A stretch of DNA of 64,000 nt from Rhynchosporium graminicola (GCA_900074885.1 FJUW01000003.1:587273-651272); one strand, 5' to 3'; numbered from the stretch's first letter, positions 21,322-34,941 are shown. Numbers and translations are program-made. The notes: generated from the sequence alone by a model not told the origin.

Positions 21322-24300
21322 ATGGCCGGGCTGAATGACTTGACTGCCAGCTGGAAAACCGACGGACGGAGAAACATGGCAACAACCGCATCTTCAGGTT
21401 CGCCCACAGTAGAACGAAGCAATTCACGACGTTATCAATCGACCTCGGGCACCACTGGCACCTCAAGGTCGCAAGCAACGAGAATCAAGAATTCTGCCCC
21501 GCTGCCTAGCCCATCCCGCACTCAATCTACATCTACATCTACATCCACCTCCAACACTCACCACCACCGCTTATCGCGCCACGGCGTCGTTCAAGACATC
21601 CTGCCGCAGAAAAATTATGAGAATACAACCCATACATCAAGAAGCAGTTCCAGTAAAGACCGCCCTAATCCACCAGGGACGGAATCCTCGACGGGCACGA
21701 GCCATCGTCAGTCGAGCAAAAGTCGACATTCATCAGACATGACGAGCGCTGTAGCCAATGGAGGGGGACCAGCTCCCGTGGTGACTCCACAGGAATCGAG
21801 GCAGCCGGGGAGAACTGGCAAGTCGAGAACTACAATACCAGCTGCGACAGGAAACTGGGTCTTGGGCAAGACAATAGGAGCAGGGAGCATGGGCAAAGTC
21901 AAGTTGGCTCGGAAGGTTGAAGGCGGAGAGCAGGTAATTATCATCCTAGGTTGCAGAACATTACCACAGCTAACACATTTCTAGGTGGCTGTCAAAATAG
22001 TCCCGAGAGGAGTTACCGACGATGGACATAATCAGAGTCGCGCAGATAGGGAACGTGCTGAGCATTCGAAGGAGGTTCGAACTGCTCGAGAGGCCGCCAT
22101 CGTTACGCTTCTGGATCATCCCTATATATGCGCGATGCGAGACGTTGTACGGACTACATATCATTGGTATATGCTTTTCGAATACGTCAATGGGGGACAA
22201 ATGCTTGACTACATAATTTCGCACGGCAGACTGAAGGAGAAGCGTGCAAGGCAGTTCAGCAGACAGATTGCGAGCTCTTTGGACTACTGTCATCGAAACA
22301 GCATTGTTCATAGAGACCTCAAGATCGAGAACATTCTGATCAGCAAGACTGGTGACATCAAAATTATCGACTTTGGTCTAAGTAACTTGTTTGCTCCACG
22401 CGGCCACTTGAAGACATTCTGTGGCAGTCTATACTTTGCAGCACCTGAATTGCTCCAGGCCAAGGCATACACTGGTCCCGAGGTGGACATTTGGAGTTTT
22501 GGTATTGTGCTATACGTTCTAGTCTGCGGAAAGGTGCCTTTTGATGATCAGAGTATGCCAGCATTGCATGCAAAGATTAAGAAGGGTATCGTAGACTATC
22601 CGAGTTGGCTTTCTCCTGGTATTTCTCCCCTCTTCGCGGAATTCAAAGTTGACTGACAATAAACAGAATGTAAAAATCTCATCTCGCGCATGCTAGTAAC
22701 GGACCCCAAACAGCGAGCAAGTTTGCAGGAGATTATGAATCATCCTTGGATGACCAAAGGATTTGGAACACCTCCGGATAACTATTTACCAGTCCGCGAG
22801 CCCCTGACTATGCCTCTCGACCCCTCCGTGATCCAGGCAATGACAGGATTCGATTTTGGCTCACCAGAAACAATATCGGCGCAATTGAGTGAGGTGGTGG
22901 AGTCGCAGGAGTACCAAAGGGCGGTTCGCTTAGCGATTCAAGAACGGGAGAACCAAGGGCCACCAAGAGATCCAGAGAAGAAGAGAGGATTTGGTTTCGA
23001 TTTCTACAAGAGGAGAAACTCGACAAATAGCCGGGACACTTTAACGGCACCAAGCTCAGATGCCTTAGCACTTGGAAGCGACCCAGTCAATGCCTTTCAT
23101 CCACTTATCTCGGTATACTACTTAGTTAGAGAGAAGCAAGACCGAGATCGACTCGCGGCCAATCCTGGAGCTACGAGCATGCCTCGTTCCCCGGGAGAAG
23201 CTCCTCTTCAAGTTCCGGATTTAGCACCACCGAAAGCAGCGCACACCAATGCTGCTGCGTACGAGATGCCTGGCGAAAAGGCCACTGGAGGGAGATCGAG
23301 ACCTCGTGCTCGTACACATGGTGAGGACGAAGTTACTGAGAGCTTGAAGAATTTGAAAATTCCTAACCCTAGCGGCCCCGTATCACCTGCAATACACGAA
23401 CCTCCTCCGGAATCTCACACACATGCTCGCAAAGAAAGCACAGCAGCGGGCATACTGAGACGATTCAGCACCAGAAGACGAAAAGAGCCCTCTGAGAGAT
23501 CCCACCCTCCACTTGTCACAGTACAATCACCTCACGAACACAGTACACTTAGAAAGAGCTTCAGTGTTCGAAGGACCCGCGAACCAACAACAGATGGTCC
23601 TTCTTCGTCCATGCTTCGCTCGGGTAGCAGTCAACCTCAGCATAGCGATCTACTGAACCCTCCTCGGACTGTAGACAATACACGGAGCAGTAAGGCATTA
23701 GGCCGATCAACGAGTGTCAATTCAGGGGATTTTAGAAGAAAGGAGTCTCGACGGGGCGCATCTGAGGCTGCACCCCCCCGCGTCACCTATAAGGAACCTC
23801 CCACAACCTCTGGCTCAGACCACTCGACTGCAAATGAGAAGGAGAAACCAGCCGAAGAAGGAGAGCAACAAAAAGCGCATCTCAATCCGAGGACAGCTGC
23901 TTCCATAAGAGCGAAATCACTAGGACATGCACGAGGAGAGAGCATTCAGGCTCGACGTGCCAGAAGAGCCGAGGCCAGAGAGGCTAATGTCCCCGAGGAG
24001 ACAGATGCGGAACTTGGAGATGCAAGTGGCTTATCCAATGAGCGCATCGATAACGCAGAGAATGTCAAGCCCGTGTTTCTCAAGGGACTTTTCAGCGTAT
24101 CTACAACATCGACAAAGCCAGTGCCGGCAATTCGAGCCGACATCATTCGTGTTCTTCGGCAGCTAGGGGTTGATTTCAAAGAGGTTAGAGGTGGGTTTAG
24201 TTGCCGACATACACCATCGATTGATCTGAAAAAGGTTGTGGATCTTCCTCCAAGTAGTCATGGAAATCACACTCCAGGACATAAGAGAAGGATCAGTTTT

Positions 24301-24657
24301 GGAGGATTCATGGGCGGTGGGAACGCCGAGCGAGACCGGGAGGACTTCAGAGACTCGGAGAGATCTCCCCAAACACCAAGAACTCCCGCTAGACACCGTG
24401 GAGACAACAGTTACACCAATTCCGACGCTTCAGACGAGAGTATTCATAGAGACCAACGAGGTCCTAATAGAGCCGTCGGCGAAACGAGCACGCATGTGCA
24501 AAGCGAACTCGGCGGCAGCATGGTTCTCGAGTTTGAGATCTTCATCGTGAAGGTCCCACTTCTTTCTCTACACGGTATTCAGTTTAAGCGTCTGGCAGGG
24601 GGTACTTGGCAATATAAGAACATGGCGGACCAAGTCCTTCGAGAGCTGCGTCTGTAG
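21322..24657 (+). CDS. kin1: KIN1/PAR-1/MARK-family Ser/Thr protein kinase
   Basis: Three exons (21322-21933, 21985-22618, 22667-24657) with introns of 51 and 48 nt give 1078 residues. After a Ser/Thr-rich disordered N-terminus, the kinase domain starts near residue 177: glycine loop [11 protein letters not shown], the Lys in VAVKIV right after the first splice, [10 protein letters not shown] near residue 313, DFGLSN, then [21 protein letters not shown]. The second splice falls in [18 protein letters not shown] long Arg/Ser/Pro-rich linker follows and the last 90 or so residues resemble the KA1 membrane-binding domain ([19 protein letters not shown]... [13 protein letters not shown]). Family members act at the cell cortex in polarity, septation and wall integrity. 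The first Met is used; MATTASS, 18 codons on, is an alternative start. Confidence 0.95.
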
Positions 24658-25652
24658 GAATCAACGGGTTGATAACAGAAAACACGGGACAACTGGTCCA
24701 ATTACACCTCTGGACGAATCTCTTTTGTATCTTCGAAGTAACATTACAGCGCTGAATATCAAGCATGACATTCGATTGATTGGGATAATCGAGATAGTGG
24801 ACGTGTATGAACGACCACTATAGCACTTTTATCCTTCCTGGGTATCTTGAAGCGAGCGTTGGAGCAAGGCATGCACTGTGTAGGATTTCGAATGAGCTCA
24901 TTTTCGTCTTCAAAGTTGCTTGCGTGCGTAGTCGTGGGAGCTGTGATGAGAGAAGACATCTCTGTGTAGGAGCCAAAGGATCTGTTAGGAGCGTGCTGGG
25001 TTGGATTTGAGGCTGGTAAATCCGTTAATAATAAATGGCTATGCTTCGGACGAGCATTGATCTAGGTCTTGGTCTAAGAAGCATGCAAACGTGAATCTGA
25101 AGTCTTTTTCTGAATTCTTCCGGCTGAGACCGTACGATGCAAGTTTAATGTGGTAGATACGCAAGCGGACTTCGAGCAACAATTGACGCGAGCCTTGTAA
25201 ACAATGGATTGTGACGAAGCGAAATGGCATTTTGAGATGACATGAGGTCGCACCACCCAACTTATTGATCATGGCTCTCTTAATCACTTGTCATCAAATG
25301 CATGGTGTTTCTGCATTCATCCACCTCTCAAGCCGGGACGATTGCACGAATCACACTGCTCCAGCTTACTCGAGATCGGGACATTGTAAACATATCACGT
25401 GGGGTTAATACGCCAAGATCCTCGTAGCTTCGAGCATCCCACCGCTCTTGACCTCAACCCTCGATTTGACACCTCGACGCCTCTCCCAAAACACTACCAT
25501 TTACTCATTCATATTCTATCGTCTGTGTCGAGCAACGCCATTGCTCTCTCCGCGGTCGGATTTCTAGTGCGACACCGTTCGCATCTTCAAAACCTTCACC
25601 CTATCTACATCGCCTTCGAGTCTTCTCGCTGGCTACATTCAGACAGTACAAG
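24658..25652. other. Intergenic region between KIN1 and the Rcd1 gene
   Basis: About 1 kb, holding the KIN1 3' UTR and the Rcd1 promoter/5' leader. The 200 bp before 25653 are C/T-rich, as in many fungal 5' leaders. No gene is seen. Confidence 0.5.
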
Positions 25653-26902
25653 ATGCTCCAAGGGGCGCACGTATTCTCTCACCAACAACAATATACACCT
25701 CACGGCGAGCCAGGATGGATGCACCATCAGCAGCAGCAACAGCAACAGCAACAGCAAAGCCACAACCAGCACGCTCAACAAGCCGCTGCCGCCGCTGCAT
25801 CTGCCGCTCAACAGCAACATTACAATCGAATCGCTGCTAGTCATAATGCTGTAGGACCTGCTATCTCAAGCCATGGAGGACAAGATACAAGCATGATGGA
25901 CAATGTCACGGAGGAGAATAGGAGGACGCTGAATTACATTGCCGATCTGTTAAATGAGGATAGTAGGGAGGCGGCTCTGCTCGAGCTTAGCAAGAAGCGC
26001 GAACAAGTCCCAGAACTGGCTTTGATCTTGTGGCATTCATTTGGTATGTGGGCAGAATGGGAAGCAGGAGTTCGTGATTCTAATATCCAACAGGTGTCAT
26101 GACCTCTCTCCTCCAAGAGATCATCTCGGTGTACACACTCCTTAACCCGTCGCAACTTACCGCGGCTGCCTCGAATCGTGTTTGCAATGCGCTGGCACTT
26201 CTTCAATGCGTTGCTTCTCACAATGAGACTCGCGCGCTTTTCCTCAATGGTTGTTCAGCCCTCCAATTTATCCGGCCCCGAAGCTAATATTTGCAGCTCA
26301 TATCCCACTCTTTTTGTACCCCTTCCTCAATACCACATCGAAATCGAGACCCTTCGAGTATCTGCGACTTACGTCCCTTGGAGTCATTGGTGCTCTTGTC
26401 AAGAATGACTCGTCCGATGTCATTAACTTCCTCTTGACCACAGAGATCATCCCATTATGCCTTCGCATTATGGAAACTGGATCGGAGCTCAGCAAGACTG
26501 TAGCCATCTTCATCGTCCAGAAGATCCTCCTCGACGATCATGGATTGAACTACATTTGTGCCACGTACGAGCGATTCTACGCTGTTGGGACAGTCTTGAG
26601 TAATATGGTTTCACAGTTGGTGGAACAGCAGACAGCAAGACTTCTTAAGCACGTCGTGCGCTGCTTCCTCCGGTAAGAAGACTTGTTGCTGGCCCACATT
26701 CGCATACTGATTACTTGATAGCCTTAGTGATAACGCACGCGCAAGGGAAGCCCTACGCCAATGCCTACCGGAACCCCTTCGCGACGCCACGTTCTCCTCG
26801 GTACTCCGGGACGATGCGGCTACCAAACGCTGCCTCGCCCAACTCCTGATCAATCTATCCGATAACGTCGTCGACAACCCTGGCAATCACTCCGGAATGT
26901 GA
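25653..26902 (+). CDS. rcd1: Rcd1/Caf40/CNOT9, CCR4-NOT complex subunit
   Basis: Four exons (25653-26043, 26094-26249, 26297-26672, 26722-26902) with introns of 50, 47 and 49 nt give 367 residues. The N-terminus is a low-complexity arm with a ten-Gln run and an Ala-rich run. From about residue 100 the armadillo-type Rcd1 core begins and is almost canonical: [100 protein letters not shown]. Each splice restores this known sequence. The protein is a scaffold of the deadenylase complex that binds mRNA decay and translational regulators. The second donor is the weak GTTGTT but no better site restores the conserved frame. Confidence 0.97.
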
Positions 26903-27737
26903 TTGGTACACAGCTTTCTTCCTCTGTACCAATAATAGCTAGGAATTGCGAGATACATGCCCTGACGGAAGATCATGCGATAGGGGCAGTGGATCGATAT
27001 TTACATCTTGCGGTTTTGCATAGAGCAACGATACCCGGGTTTTCTTTCTATCTCGAAAACATCATACCACGACATACCACCCGTAATCCGTCTCAATCCT
27101 GAAGCAGAATCAGTTGAACGAACGGTATCAGGAAAAGGAGTTGTTACGTTCTGCCTTCTCTGTTATTTTTTTCATAAAAGCATTGCGAACATAAGGTCTC
27201 TGGGGGAGTTTACCGGTGCAACGCGTTTTGAGATGTTTCTGCGGAGGCCGGGTCGAGATCTCGGGACCGAGTTGGATCTTTGATTGTACTTCAGATCTGG
27301 CTTCTGGAGGAAGAAAATACCTACTTAATTCCTTTCGATGTTCATTTACCTGGTGTCTTTGTGGGGGCAGCTTTGGGTCTTTCGGCTGGTCTTCTTTGCA
27401 TTTCTTGGATTCATGAGTGATGGATGGATGGGTGTATGGACGGAATGGCGTATGAGAAGGTCTGCTTATTTTGCTTGTTTTGCTTGGGGGAGGAAATGAC
27501 CGGTGGTCAGGTTTGTAAAATACGTGGGTGGTTAGGTAGTGGGTGTAGGTGTTTAGGAATAATAGACTCGAATCGATCATATATCTGCCTGTCGGCGTGT
27601 TAAGTCGCATTTGTGATATACCGAGGCCTAGGACTTGGATCTAGGACCCCAAATGGCAGAGAATTTTGGAGTAGACAGGCAGGTACGGTACGAGCTGAGC
27701 TATCAGCTGTGTGAAGTCTCGCAGCTAATCTCCGCTC

Positions 27738-27757
27738 CGGTCTGGTCTGGTCTGGTC
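27738..27757 (+). repeat. (TCTGG)n microsatellite
   Basis: Four near-perfect copies of a GGTCT/TCTGG pentamer. Confidence 0.75.
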
Positions 27758-28069
27758 ATCAAGCTTTATTTAGATGAGGTACGGTGCATGTAGTACGAGT
27801 GTAGTGAGTATTGCCTTACGAATGGCTTGTTGCGAGATGACCTGGGTTACAAAGAATGCTTGCGTACGATGGTATATACGTGGCGGAAGAGTGTGAGTCA
27901 TATGAGTGGCTAATTTTGAAGAGTTTGGGAGGCAGGGTTAGGGAAGTTTGAGGGTTGGAGAAGAGAAGGAGAATTGGAGATGGCTGAGTGTGGATTGGCA
28001 GATGGGTCGGTGCTTTGTTGCAGGAAAATGATGGAAGGCGGATGGAAGGATGCAGGTTTGCATGGAAGG

Positions 28070-28094
28070 AAAGGGAAGGGAAGGGAAGGGAAGG
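28070..28094 (+). repeat. (AAGGG)n microsatellite
   Basis: About five AAGGG units in a purine-rich stretch. Confidence 0.75.
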
Positions 28095-29925
28095 ACCTGG
28101 CAGACTTTACCAGCTTGAGGATATGTAGGAGCTCAGGTGTAGCTGTTGCGGAGTGCAGGAAGGATGGATTGATATGGGTCAGAGATCTGAGTAGTTCATG
28201 TGCATATTTGAAGAAACCTTTTTTTGGGCATATATCTGGGAAATCCTGGGCCTTTCACCGCGATGTGGCCGTTGTTGAGGCAGGCTCAAGGTTGTGAGTT
28301 CATTCATGTTTGGCTAATGTAGGAATGTAGGAGGACGGATAGATAGACATTGGAAACATGAAATGATAGAATATCATTAAGCGCTTCTTAAAGAGAGGGT
28401 GTGAATGATGGGCATGTCTTTGGGACATGTTGAAACGTTCCCCGGGAGGAGGACGCTTAGGAAAATAGATCGTAGAGTACAGTAGCGTAGCGTTGAATGA
28501 GCGTACCTACCTACCTACATATGCTTCTGATGAAGGGCAGGTTACCGACAGCAGATGAACGATGCGTTCGAAGCCCTCCACTTGTTCATGTCACTTTGGA
28601 GCCAAGTAAACATATTTTCATTCCGTGCAATAAGGCGGATGGTCAACAGCGAATGCAGTTGGTACCTAGTATTGACAAGAAGTGGTTCTTAAGCGACACT
28701 GTGTCAAGAAATCGGCTAGACGAATGATTTGGGACGAGCATCAGGTACAACTTCCTCTATTTCTGGCCAATGCCTGTTCGCTGAAGTTTAATCGAGTTAC
28801 ACAGCTTCGTTTTGTCATTTTTATTTTTATTTGTGCTCAGATCAGCACTTCTAACGCCGAAGCCCTCGACCGCATGTTATAAAAGGCTGGGTTTGACTAA
28901 GCTGCATATGAAAGCCGATCGGTTGATCCATGTTATCCTGGTAAGTAATCATAATTGTCCTCAGAGGTGTGTCCTCCATCTAGCGCTGCTTTATTTTGTG
29001 ACTGGGTGATGAGCCTCTGATCCTCAATTCCACTTTGATACTGACACAATGGTGTCAACTAGGAAGCCTTCGAGCCTGTGTGGCCTGGTTGGAAATCAAC
29101 AGTTATTAAGAGATCAAGGGATTGTATAGTAGAAAACAAGTTCTGCTTCTGTTCACAGAAGAAGTATCCTCCAAGATAGGTGAGGTAGGTATGCTTTGGA
29201 GAGGCTCGGCTGTGTTGACCCGTCGCTTTTATTTTATCTTATCAGGAGGTAAGATCACCAATTGCCTCACACGGCAGTCTTGGTACAATTGAATGGAAAA
29301 CGATCACTAATCATCTCTTTCATGGCCTATCAAGCCCCGAGCTTGAGCTCAACCTCACTGAAAGGTGCAATGAGACACCAAAACGACTGGGATGTACGCA
29401 CAGTAAGACCTAGAGCTTACCAATCCTCAACATATTGCGTGCGCAAGAGAGATCAGAAGGACTATGTATACGGTACTTTCACTTTATGACAGCCAACACG
29501 CAACTCGGCATTGCAGTGAGTACGGTAAACGCTGACTAAATCTCACGACATACGTACGGTGAGGAGAACTGCGAGAGGAAGTTCCTGGCTGGTATACGTC
29601 GAAGCACTCATTGTATACGGATCTTGATTTCTGAACTCTCGAAATGAAGTTATGGAGCCTTCTCTCATCTTTCCTCAAATTTATTATGCTCTAGCAGTTC
29701 TTACGCACACAGCTATTTCATACACATAGTTCCAACGCCACAATTTCTATTGCCAATCAAATCCAGACCCAGAACAAGAGCTACGAGAAGACTACAAACC
29801 CCGCATCCGCCGCCACAAGTGTGATCAGTAATCGAGGACAACATATTGATCCATCCCAAGAACCACGAGCATCTTCAAACGGTTTCCGTTTCCACGACTT
29901 CAATTGCTGTAATCCTGATACCGAT

Positions 29926-31936
29926 ATGGAAACTCTTGCATATAACCCCGCTCGAAGATTGGACATGTTCATGAACTCTCACTCCGGGTATGGAAATCAT
30001 CGCGGTGGACCTATTCCTCAAAGTGGTCAGATGTCGACAAATTTTTCGGGTACAGGGGGCCTGTTAGGGATTCTGAATGCGGAGATTTATGATGATGGAA
30101 GTTCGGGGATGAATTTGAGGGAGAAGAGGACAAAGAGACAGCCTAAGCCGGTCATTCCGTTCGGGCTTACGGAGGCGAGTGGGGATAGTCATGAGGAGGA
30201 GGATGCGAAGGGTGGGATGAGGAAGAGTAGGAGGAAGAGGAATGTTATTGAGATTGCGAGTTTGAGGGAGGTTGACGAGGACGAGGAGGCGAGGAAGAAG
30301 GCCAGAGGCAGGTCGAGAGTTGATACAAAGGATGAGACTGCTGCTGATGTTAGTTACCTCCCATGATCGATGATCCTGGGTATCAACATCTCAATATGCA
30401 AGAAACTTCGGGGGATGGAAATCTCTTGACTAAAAACTGGATCTTCTGCTAATGATAGCACAGAGGAGAAGAACCCAAATCCGGATGGCTCAAAGAGCTT
30501 ACCGTCACCGGAAAGAGACAACCATCACTTCTCTCGAGAAGCAGGTCCAAGATCTCAGAGGAACCAATGAGGAAATGAATAATATTCTCATCACCCTCTA
30601 CAACTTTGCGGTCGGCAAAGGATTATTGCAGCGCGAGCCAGAATTTGGCCAGCAACTACAGTCAACAACAGAAAGATTTCTTGCTCTCACAAAAGCTACT
30701 GTGAATGACGATGGCCAAGATGAGACTTTTGGAGAAGACGAGAAGCAAGCTGATCCTCAACCTGCTCGGCGATCAAAAGGTTCAAAGGGATCGCCGAAAA
30801 AGCGACCAATCGACCTTGATACGCACATGGCAGATCCTGTCAACCCGTGGGGTGGGTACACTTTTTCTAAAGATTACACTCCTGAAGATGATCTCTCCAT
30901 GGACTTTACTCAAAATAATTATGAAGGCGGAGCTCGAAACGATCGTCGGATTATTACTCGGCCGACAGAAGACAATGCGTCTTTTCTATTCGATCTCATG
31001 GATCTTCAACAATATCATGTTGACCTTCCCACAATCGAAGACTTCTCTCACAATTTTCTTCCTGAGTCGCAACCTTCACTGCCCAGGACAGTTGCCTATA
31101 GCGAATTCTCGTTTGCGCGCCGGATCCAAAGAGGTTCTATAGAGCGAGCTTTCAGACTCATAACCTCCAAATCCATTTCCCCTGAAGTCTTCAACAAAGT
31201 CTTCGGCCTGACGCTCAGGTACGAAACTCGTGAAAACTTGGAGATACGACTTCGCCGAGCAATTACAAAGACAAAGAATGACTCGTTGAACTCGTGGCGT
31301 AATCCATTCGTGCACATAGGTGGCTCGGGGACATTTTATCCAGATAGTGATCCAAGTAACGAGGATTTACGTCCAAAGATTCGCACGGGGTATTCCATGG
31401 GTCCTTTCTCACCAGCCGCAACCGAGGCTCAAGATCTTTTCGAGGAAGAGATGCGCTGCAACGTACCTGGCTATGAAGGCGAGTTTTTCGATGCTAACGA
31501 CGTTGAAGGATATCTCAGAGGTCGTGGTCTCGACATTCCACCTTCAGCCGATTTTATCACCGTCGAAATTGACACCTCTATCTTTACTGAAGTGAGTTCT
31601 CCGAATAGCAATAGCAGCCTGGACCTCTCTTCGCCGAAGACACCACAGAGTCCTTTGGAAAAAAGACTTCCCGACCCGTTCATCGCGTCATATTCTTTCG
31701 ACTTCACTAACCCGGAACCGAAAGACTTCCCATTCCCAGCATTGAAATATGGGTCCTGGGATAGCCAAGTCGACGTGACTGATTCGAACCTCGATCCAAT
31801 ATTCGGCACACTTACGAACGCTAACTCGGCTATGAGCTTAGGACACCCGAGTCCAGACTCAATAGAAGGCGAGGTCAGCAAAACCCCTACCTCACCTGTC
31901 CAAAACCTACAAAAAAAAATCCTATTTCATCATTGA
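29926..31936 (+). CDS. bZIP transcription factor
   Basis: Two exons (29926-30348 and 30464-31936) separated by a 115-nt intron (donor GTTAGT, acceptor CACAG) give 631 residues. Exon 1 carries a disordered segment with basic patches (RKSRRKRN). The splice joins it to a bZIP: basic region RRRTQIRMAQRAYRHRKE with the N-x7-R core replaced by Q-x-A-x3-R as in many fungal bZIPs, followed by a leucine zipper (LEKQVQDLRGTNEEMNNILITL). A fungal-specific region near residues 340-450 (RIQRGSIERAFRLI, FNKVFGLTLRYET, GYEGEFFDANDVEGYL) recurs in related ascomycete bZIPs. Targets are unknown. The ATG at 29926 is the first in the frame; the open frame before it has no Met. A nearer acceptor (GATAG, 9 bases upstream of the chosen one) would break the basic-region frame. 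Confidence 0.88.
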
Positions 31937-32806
31937 AATGATCAGCGCTGATGCGAAATATAGGTGCCCTTTATGGGAAAGAGACTCGTAACAATAAATG
32001 TCCAGAAATTGATCGATGGTCAGTCGTACTGTAAAGTAGCCTTATTTAATCCTGCTAACAGTGTTCAGAAATTCTCAATAAAGCAGTTTGCTTAGGTCGT
32101 GGAGCCGGCTTCAGACAAAGTGATGTGAATGCTGCTATCGTGCTAGCCGCAAAAGCCGGTGTAGACTAAGCGAGCCCTCACAACAATAACCGAAAATATT
32201 CCCATCATCGTGCCCCGAAGCGAGTGAGCGAAGAGGAAAATGGACATCATCTTTCGGTTGGAGGTTTGATTATTCCACGCAGCGCACAGGTTTTTCAGGA
32301 GGAAAATGGCATAGCATGGTGTTATATTTGGTCGTTCGGACATGTTCGGTTAAATGGGATATGTACTATGGTACCCTTTGTCCCATTTGGTTAGTCGACG
32401 CTACTATACAAAACCACACATTGTCACTTGAGTCTCATCCGCGGCTGGGCTCGCTCAGATGGGAGATACTCTGGTAGCTTCCATCCAATCTGGTTAGTCG
32501 ATGCACTTTTATGGTTATCATGAAAATATTATTCTTGACTCAGCGCTATACCAGCTCAATTTTTGTCTGGTAGGAGAATCTTCTCGTTACTATGTTTTAG
32601 TACGCACAATTAGAACGACGGGTGTATATTCAGTACAATTTTTATTCCTATCCCGTTCTCACTTTCAGATCTTTCATCGCGTTCTTCAACCACAACACCT
32701 GCGACTCAGCTCTTCCAGCAATATTTTACACTTACAACTACAATCACTCTGCAGAGAGACAGTTTCTCACCCAAACTGCAGTCTTCATACCTTACCATTA
32801 TTCAAG
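31937..32806. other. Intergenic region
   Basis: About 0.87 kb. The frame of the next gene stays open upstream to 32501 without similarity to a coding region. This stretch is C/T-rich near 32700-32800 and looks like a 5' leader. Confidence 0.45.
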
Positions 32807-34088
32807 ATGTCGGCCCCCACAGAGACCTCGCGAACATCGAATTCACAAGTCACTCCCAATTCCAGATTCAGGTCTCGATTCCTCTTTCGTTCAGGCAAAA
32901 TATATTCCTCGACCCTTCCATCCACAGCCCCTTCACAAAACATGGAAAGTGCGATTTACGAACCAGAGGACACACCACTTAGTGCCAATGAAACAACTTT
33001 GCGATCTGGATCCGTAAGAAAAGCAGCTCAAATTTTAGGCTTAAAGGAAGAGGCAGTCCGAGCCGGACAACAATACTGTTTCAAACGAAACCTTCGCCGC
33101 TTCCAACAAGACACTCCTCTAGCTGAACAAAACCCAGGTAGATCACCACCCCAGAAGTCCACGAATTCCAAGACTACTACTGGTCGATCACGTGCAAGCA
33201 CCTATCCTATTGCACTACCATCATGGATCAGAAAAGCCTACGATCTCAAGTCAACCCAAGACACAGAGACAAGACGAAAGTCAGCCCCAGACTCCGCAGC
33301 CATCAAGTCCCACTCCCCTCCAAATTCCGCTACGAAGTCATTTTCCCTAAGTTCGATAAGACGAACTAGTCTGAGACGGGTTTTCGAGACGGTCCGGAGA
33401 AGATTCACCGGATCTTCATTGAGTCTTCCGGTGTTCGAGGATGATGATGAGGAGTTTTTTCTTGATTTGGGTAGCAATCGTCGTGGATTCTCGCTTGATT
33501 TACCACCACATGTCTCCCAGGACAAGTCGGAGATTGACAATATCAGACGCAAGAACAGTAAGTCTTCACTGTCGGATTACAGTTTACAATGCTCAAGAAC
33601 TGACTTCCACAGTTGATGCTTACTTGAATTTAAACTCGGATGTTATCCCCCCACCCGGCTTCAACGATGAAGAGGTTGACTGGGAAAAGATGGATAATAA
33701 TCCCCCAGCCATGACTCCAGACAACAGCCAACGTCTATCAACGTCTTCAAGCAACTTGACGACATCTGAAGCCCCGTCACTTCCTGCCAACTTACCCGAG
33801 CAAACTATTCCGGAGGAAACTACTGCTAGTACCTCAGCAGCAGCTAGTTCAGAGATGTGGAAAGAGGTCGTATGGCATCCAGAACCTACGAGAAATTGGG
33901 TCTTGACGAATGTAGCTCCACATGATACATCACGGGAAGATGGTGGAGCGGAGAACGAAAGCCAACCGGTACGTCTCATCGTCTGTGGCTTGAGCTTATT
34001 TTACATGAAAGATTACGAGAACTGACTTTTAATGCAGAGAAGCCACGCAGAGATGCTGGCCAAGTATAGAAAGCCTCGCCAGAATTAA
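32807..34088 (+). CDS. Basic, Ser-rich protein of unknown function
   Basis: Three exons (32807-33557, 33613-33968, 34038-34088) with introns of 55 and 69 nt give 385 residues. The first part is basic and disordered, with a more ordered motif around residues 70-95 (SVRKAAQILGLKEEAVRAGQ). A basic patch with SSIRRTSLRRVFETVRRR is followed by an acidic run (EDDDEEFFLDLG). The middle is Ser/Thr/Ala-rich and a WHPEPTRNWVL segment precedes the second splice. No known domain is recognised. The start MSAPTETS follows a C/T-rich leader; the open frame continues upstream but with non-coding composition. The third exon (RSHAEMLAKYRKPRQN) is less certain; without it the protein would end a few residues into the intron. 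Confidence 0.7.
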
Positions 34089-34941
34089 GGGGATTAGGTA
34101 TGTATTCCACGGAGCCTCTAACTAACCAATAGCTGGGAGAGTCGGCAAAGAGTCGAAAAGGATGGCTGGAAGCCACTGAAGGTACCCTCGTGTTGGTACC
34201 TTCTGGGTTCCAAAATGCTATCTTTTATTCCTGTGTTTGTGGGAGATTTGGCATTGAGAATTTGGATTTTGTCGCTTCGCATGAACGATGTGGTGTTATG
34301 ATGTAGATCTGGGATATTTTGCGTTGCATTTATGGGTGAAAACTTGTCTTGTTATGAGGCGTTTTTAATAGCGCCGGAGCGAAGATACACCTATGTTATT
34401 TTGTGAATTTTTGGTATAGCGCAGGAGGAACGGGTATGGACCGTTGGCATGTTTGGAGTCTTTATGTGTAGTGGAGGGAGGGATGTTTACTCAGTACTCG
34501 GTTAGGAACATTAAAATTGAGTACCGCAAATTGAAACTCAACCAACTTTTCCTGAATGCTAATGTCAACAAAAGATCCAGACGTGACCTAAAGCCCAGCC
34601 TGCCAACCAATCCTTTCGAGTTTTCCTTGAAATGCTTTCCATTAGTTGAAAATGCAAAGTACAAAGCTAGAAACCATCGTCGTTCTAATCTCTGCGAAAA
34701 TCATAGTAGGACAGCTTTAAGGCATCTGATTTTAGCAACAGTCATCCACGATTTAATTGCTCTCAGTATCAATTCTTGTATTCTCATTTGCAGCGACAAT
34801 TTTCGAGAGCTGGAAATCCTTCGGATCGCAGAAACATCAGACTGTAAGATGCACGTGACAGGCTAAGAATTTGAAGCTCCCAGGTCGTCGCGCGTAAAGC
34901 GCTTCCCATTGTAGCGGGCAACACACGACATATCCAAATGA
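34089..34941. other. Intergenic region
   Basis: About 0.85 kb without a supportable gene. A 140-codon open frame at 34444-34866 (+) shows no domain and no splice context. Confidence 0.45.

Larger units (their letters stand above)
26903..29925. other. Intergenic region of about 3 kb with simple repeats
   Basis: No gene can be supported on either strand. It contains a (TCTGG)n tract at 27738-27757 and an (AAGGG)n tract at about 28070-28094. The last several hundred bases form a long upstream region of the bZIP gene. Confidence 0.5.

Noticed and set aside
27128..27610. 160-codon minus-strand frame downstream of the Rcd1 gene
   Set aside because: Composition is that of a non-coding stretch with simple repeats; no recognisable motif or splice structure.
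34444..34866. 140-codon plus-strand frame
   Set aside because: No conserved features, and it lies between two well supported genes in A/T-rich sequence.
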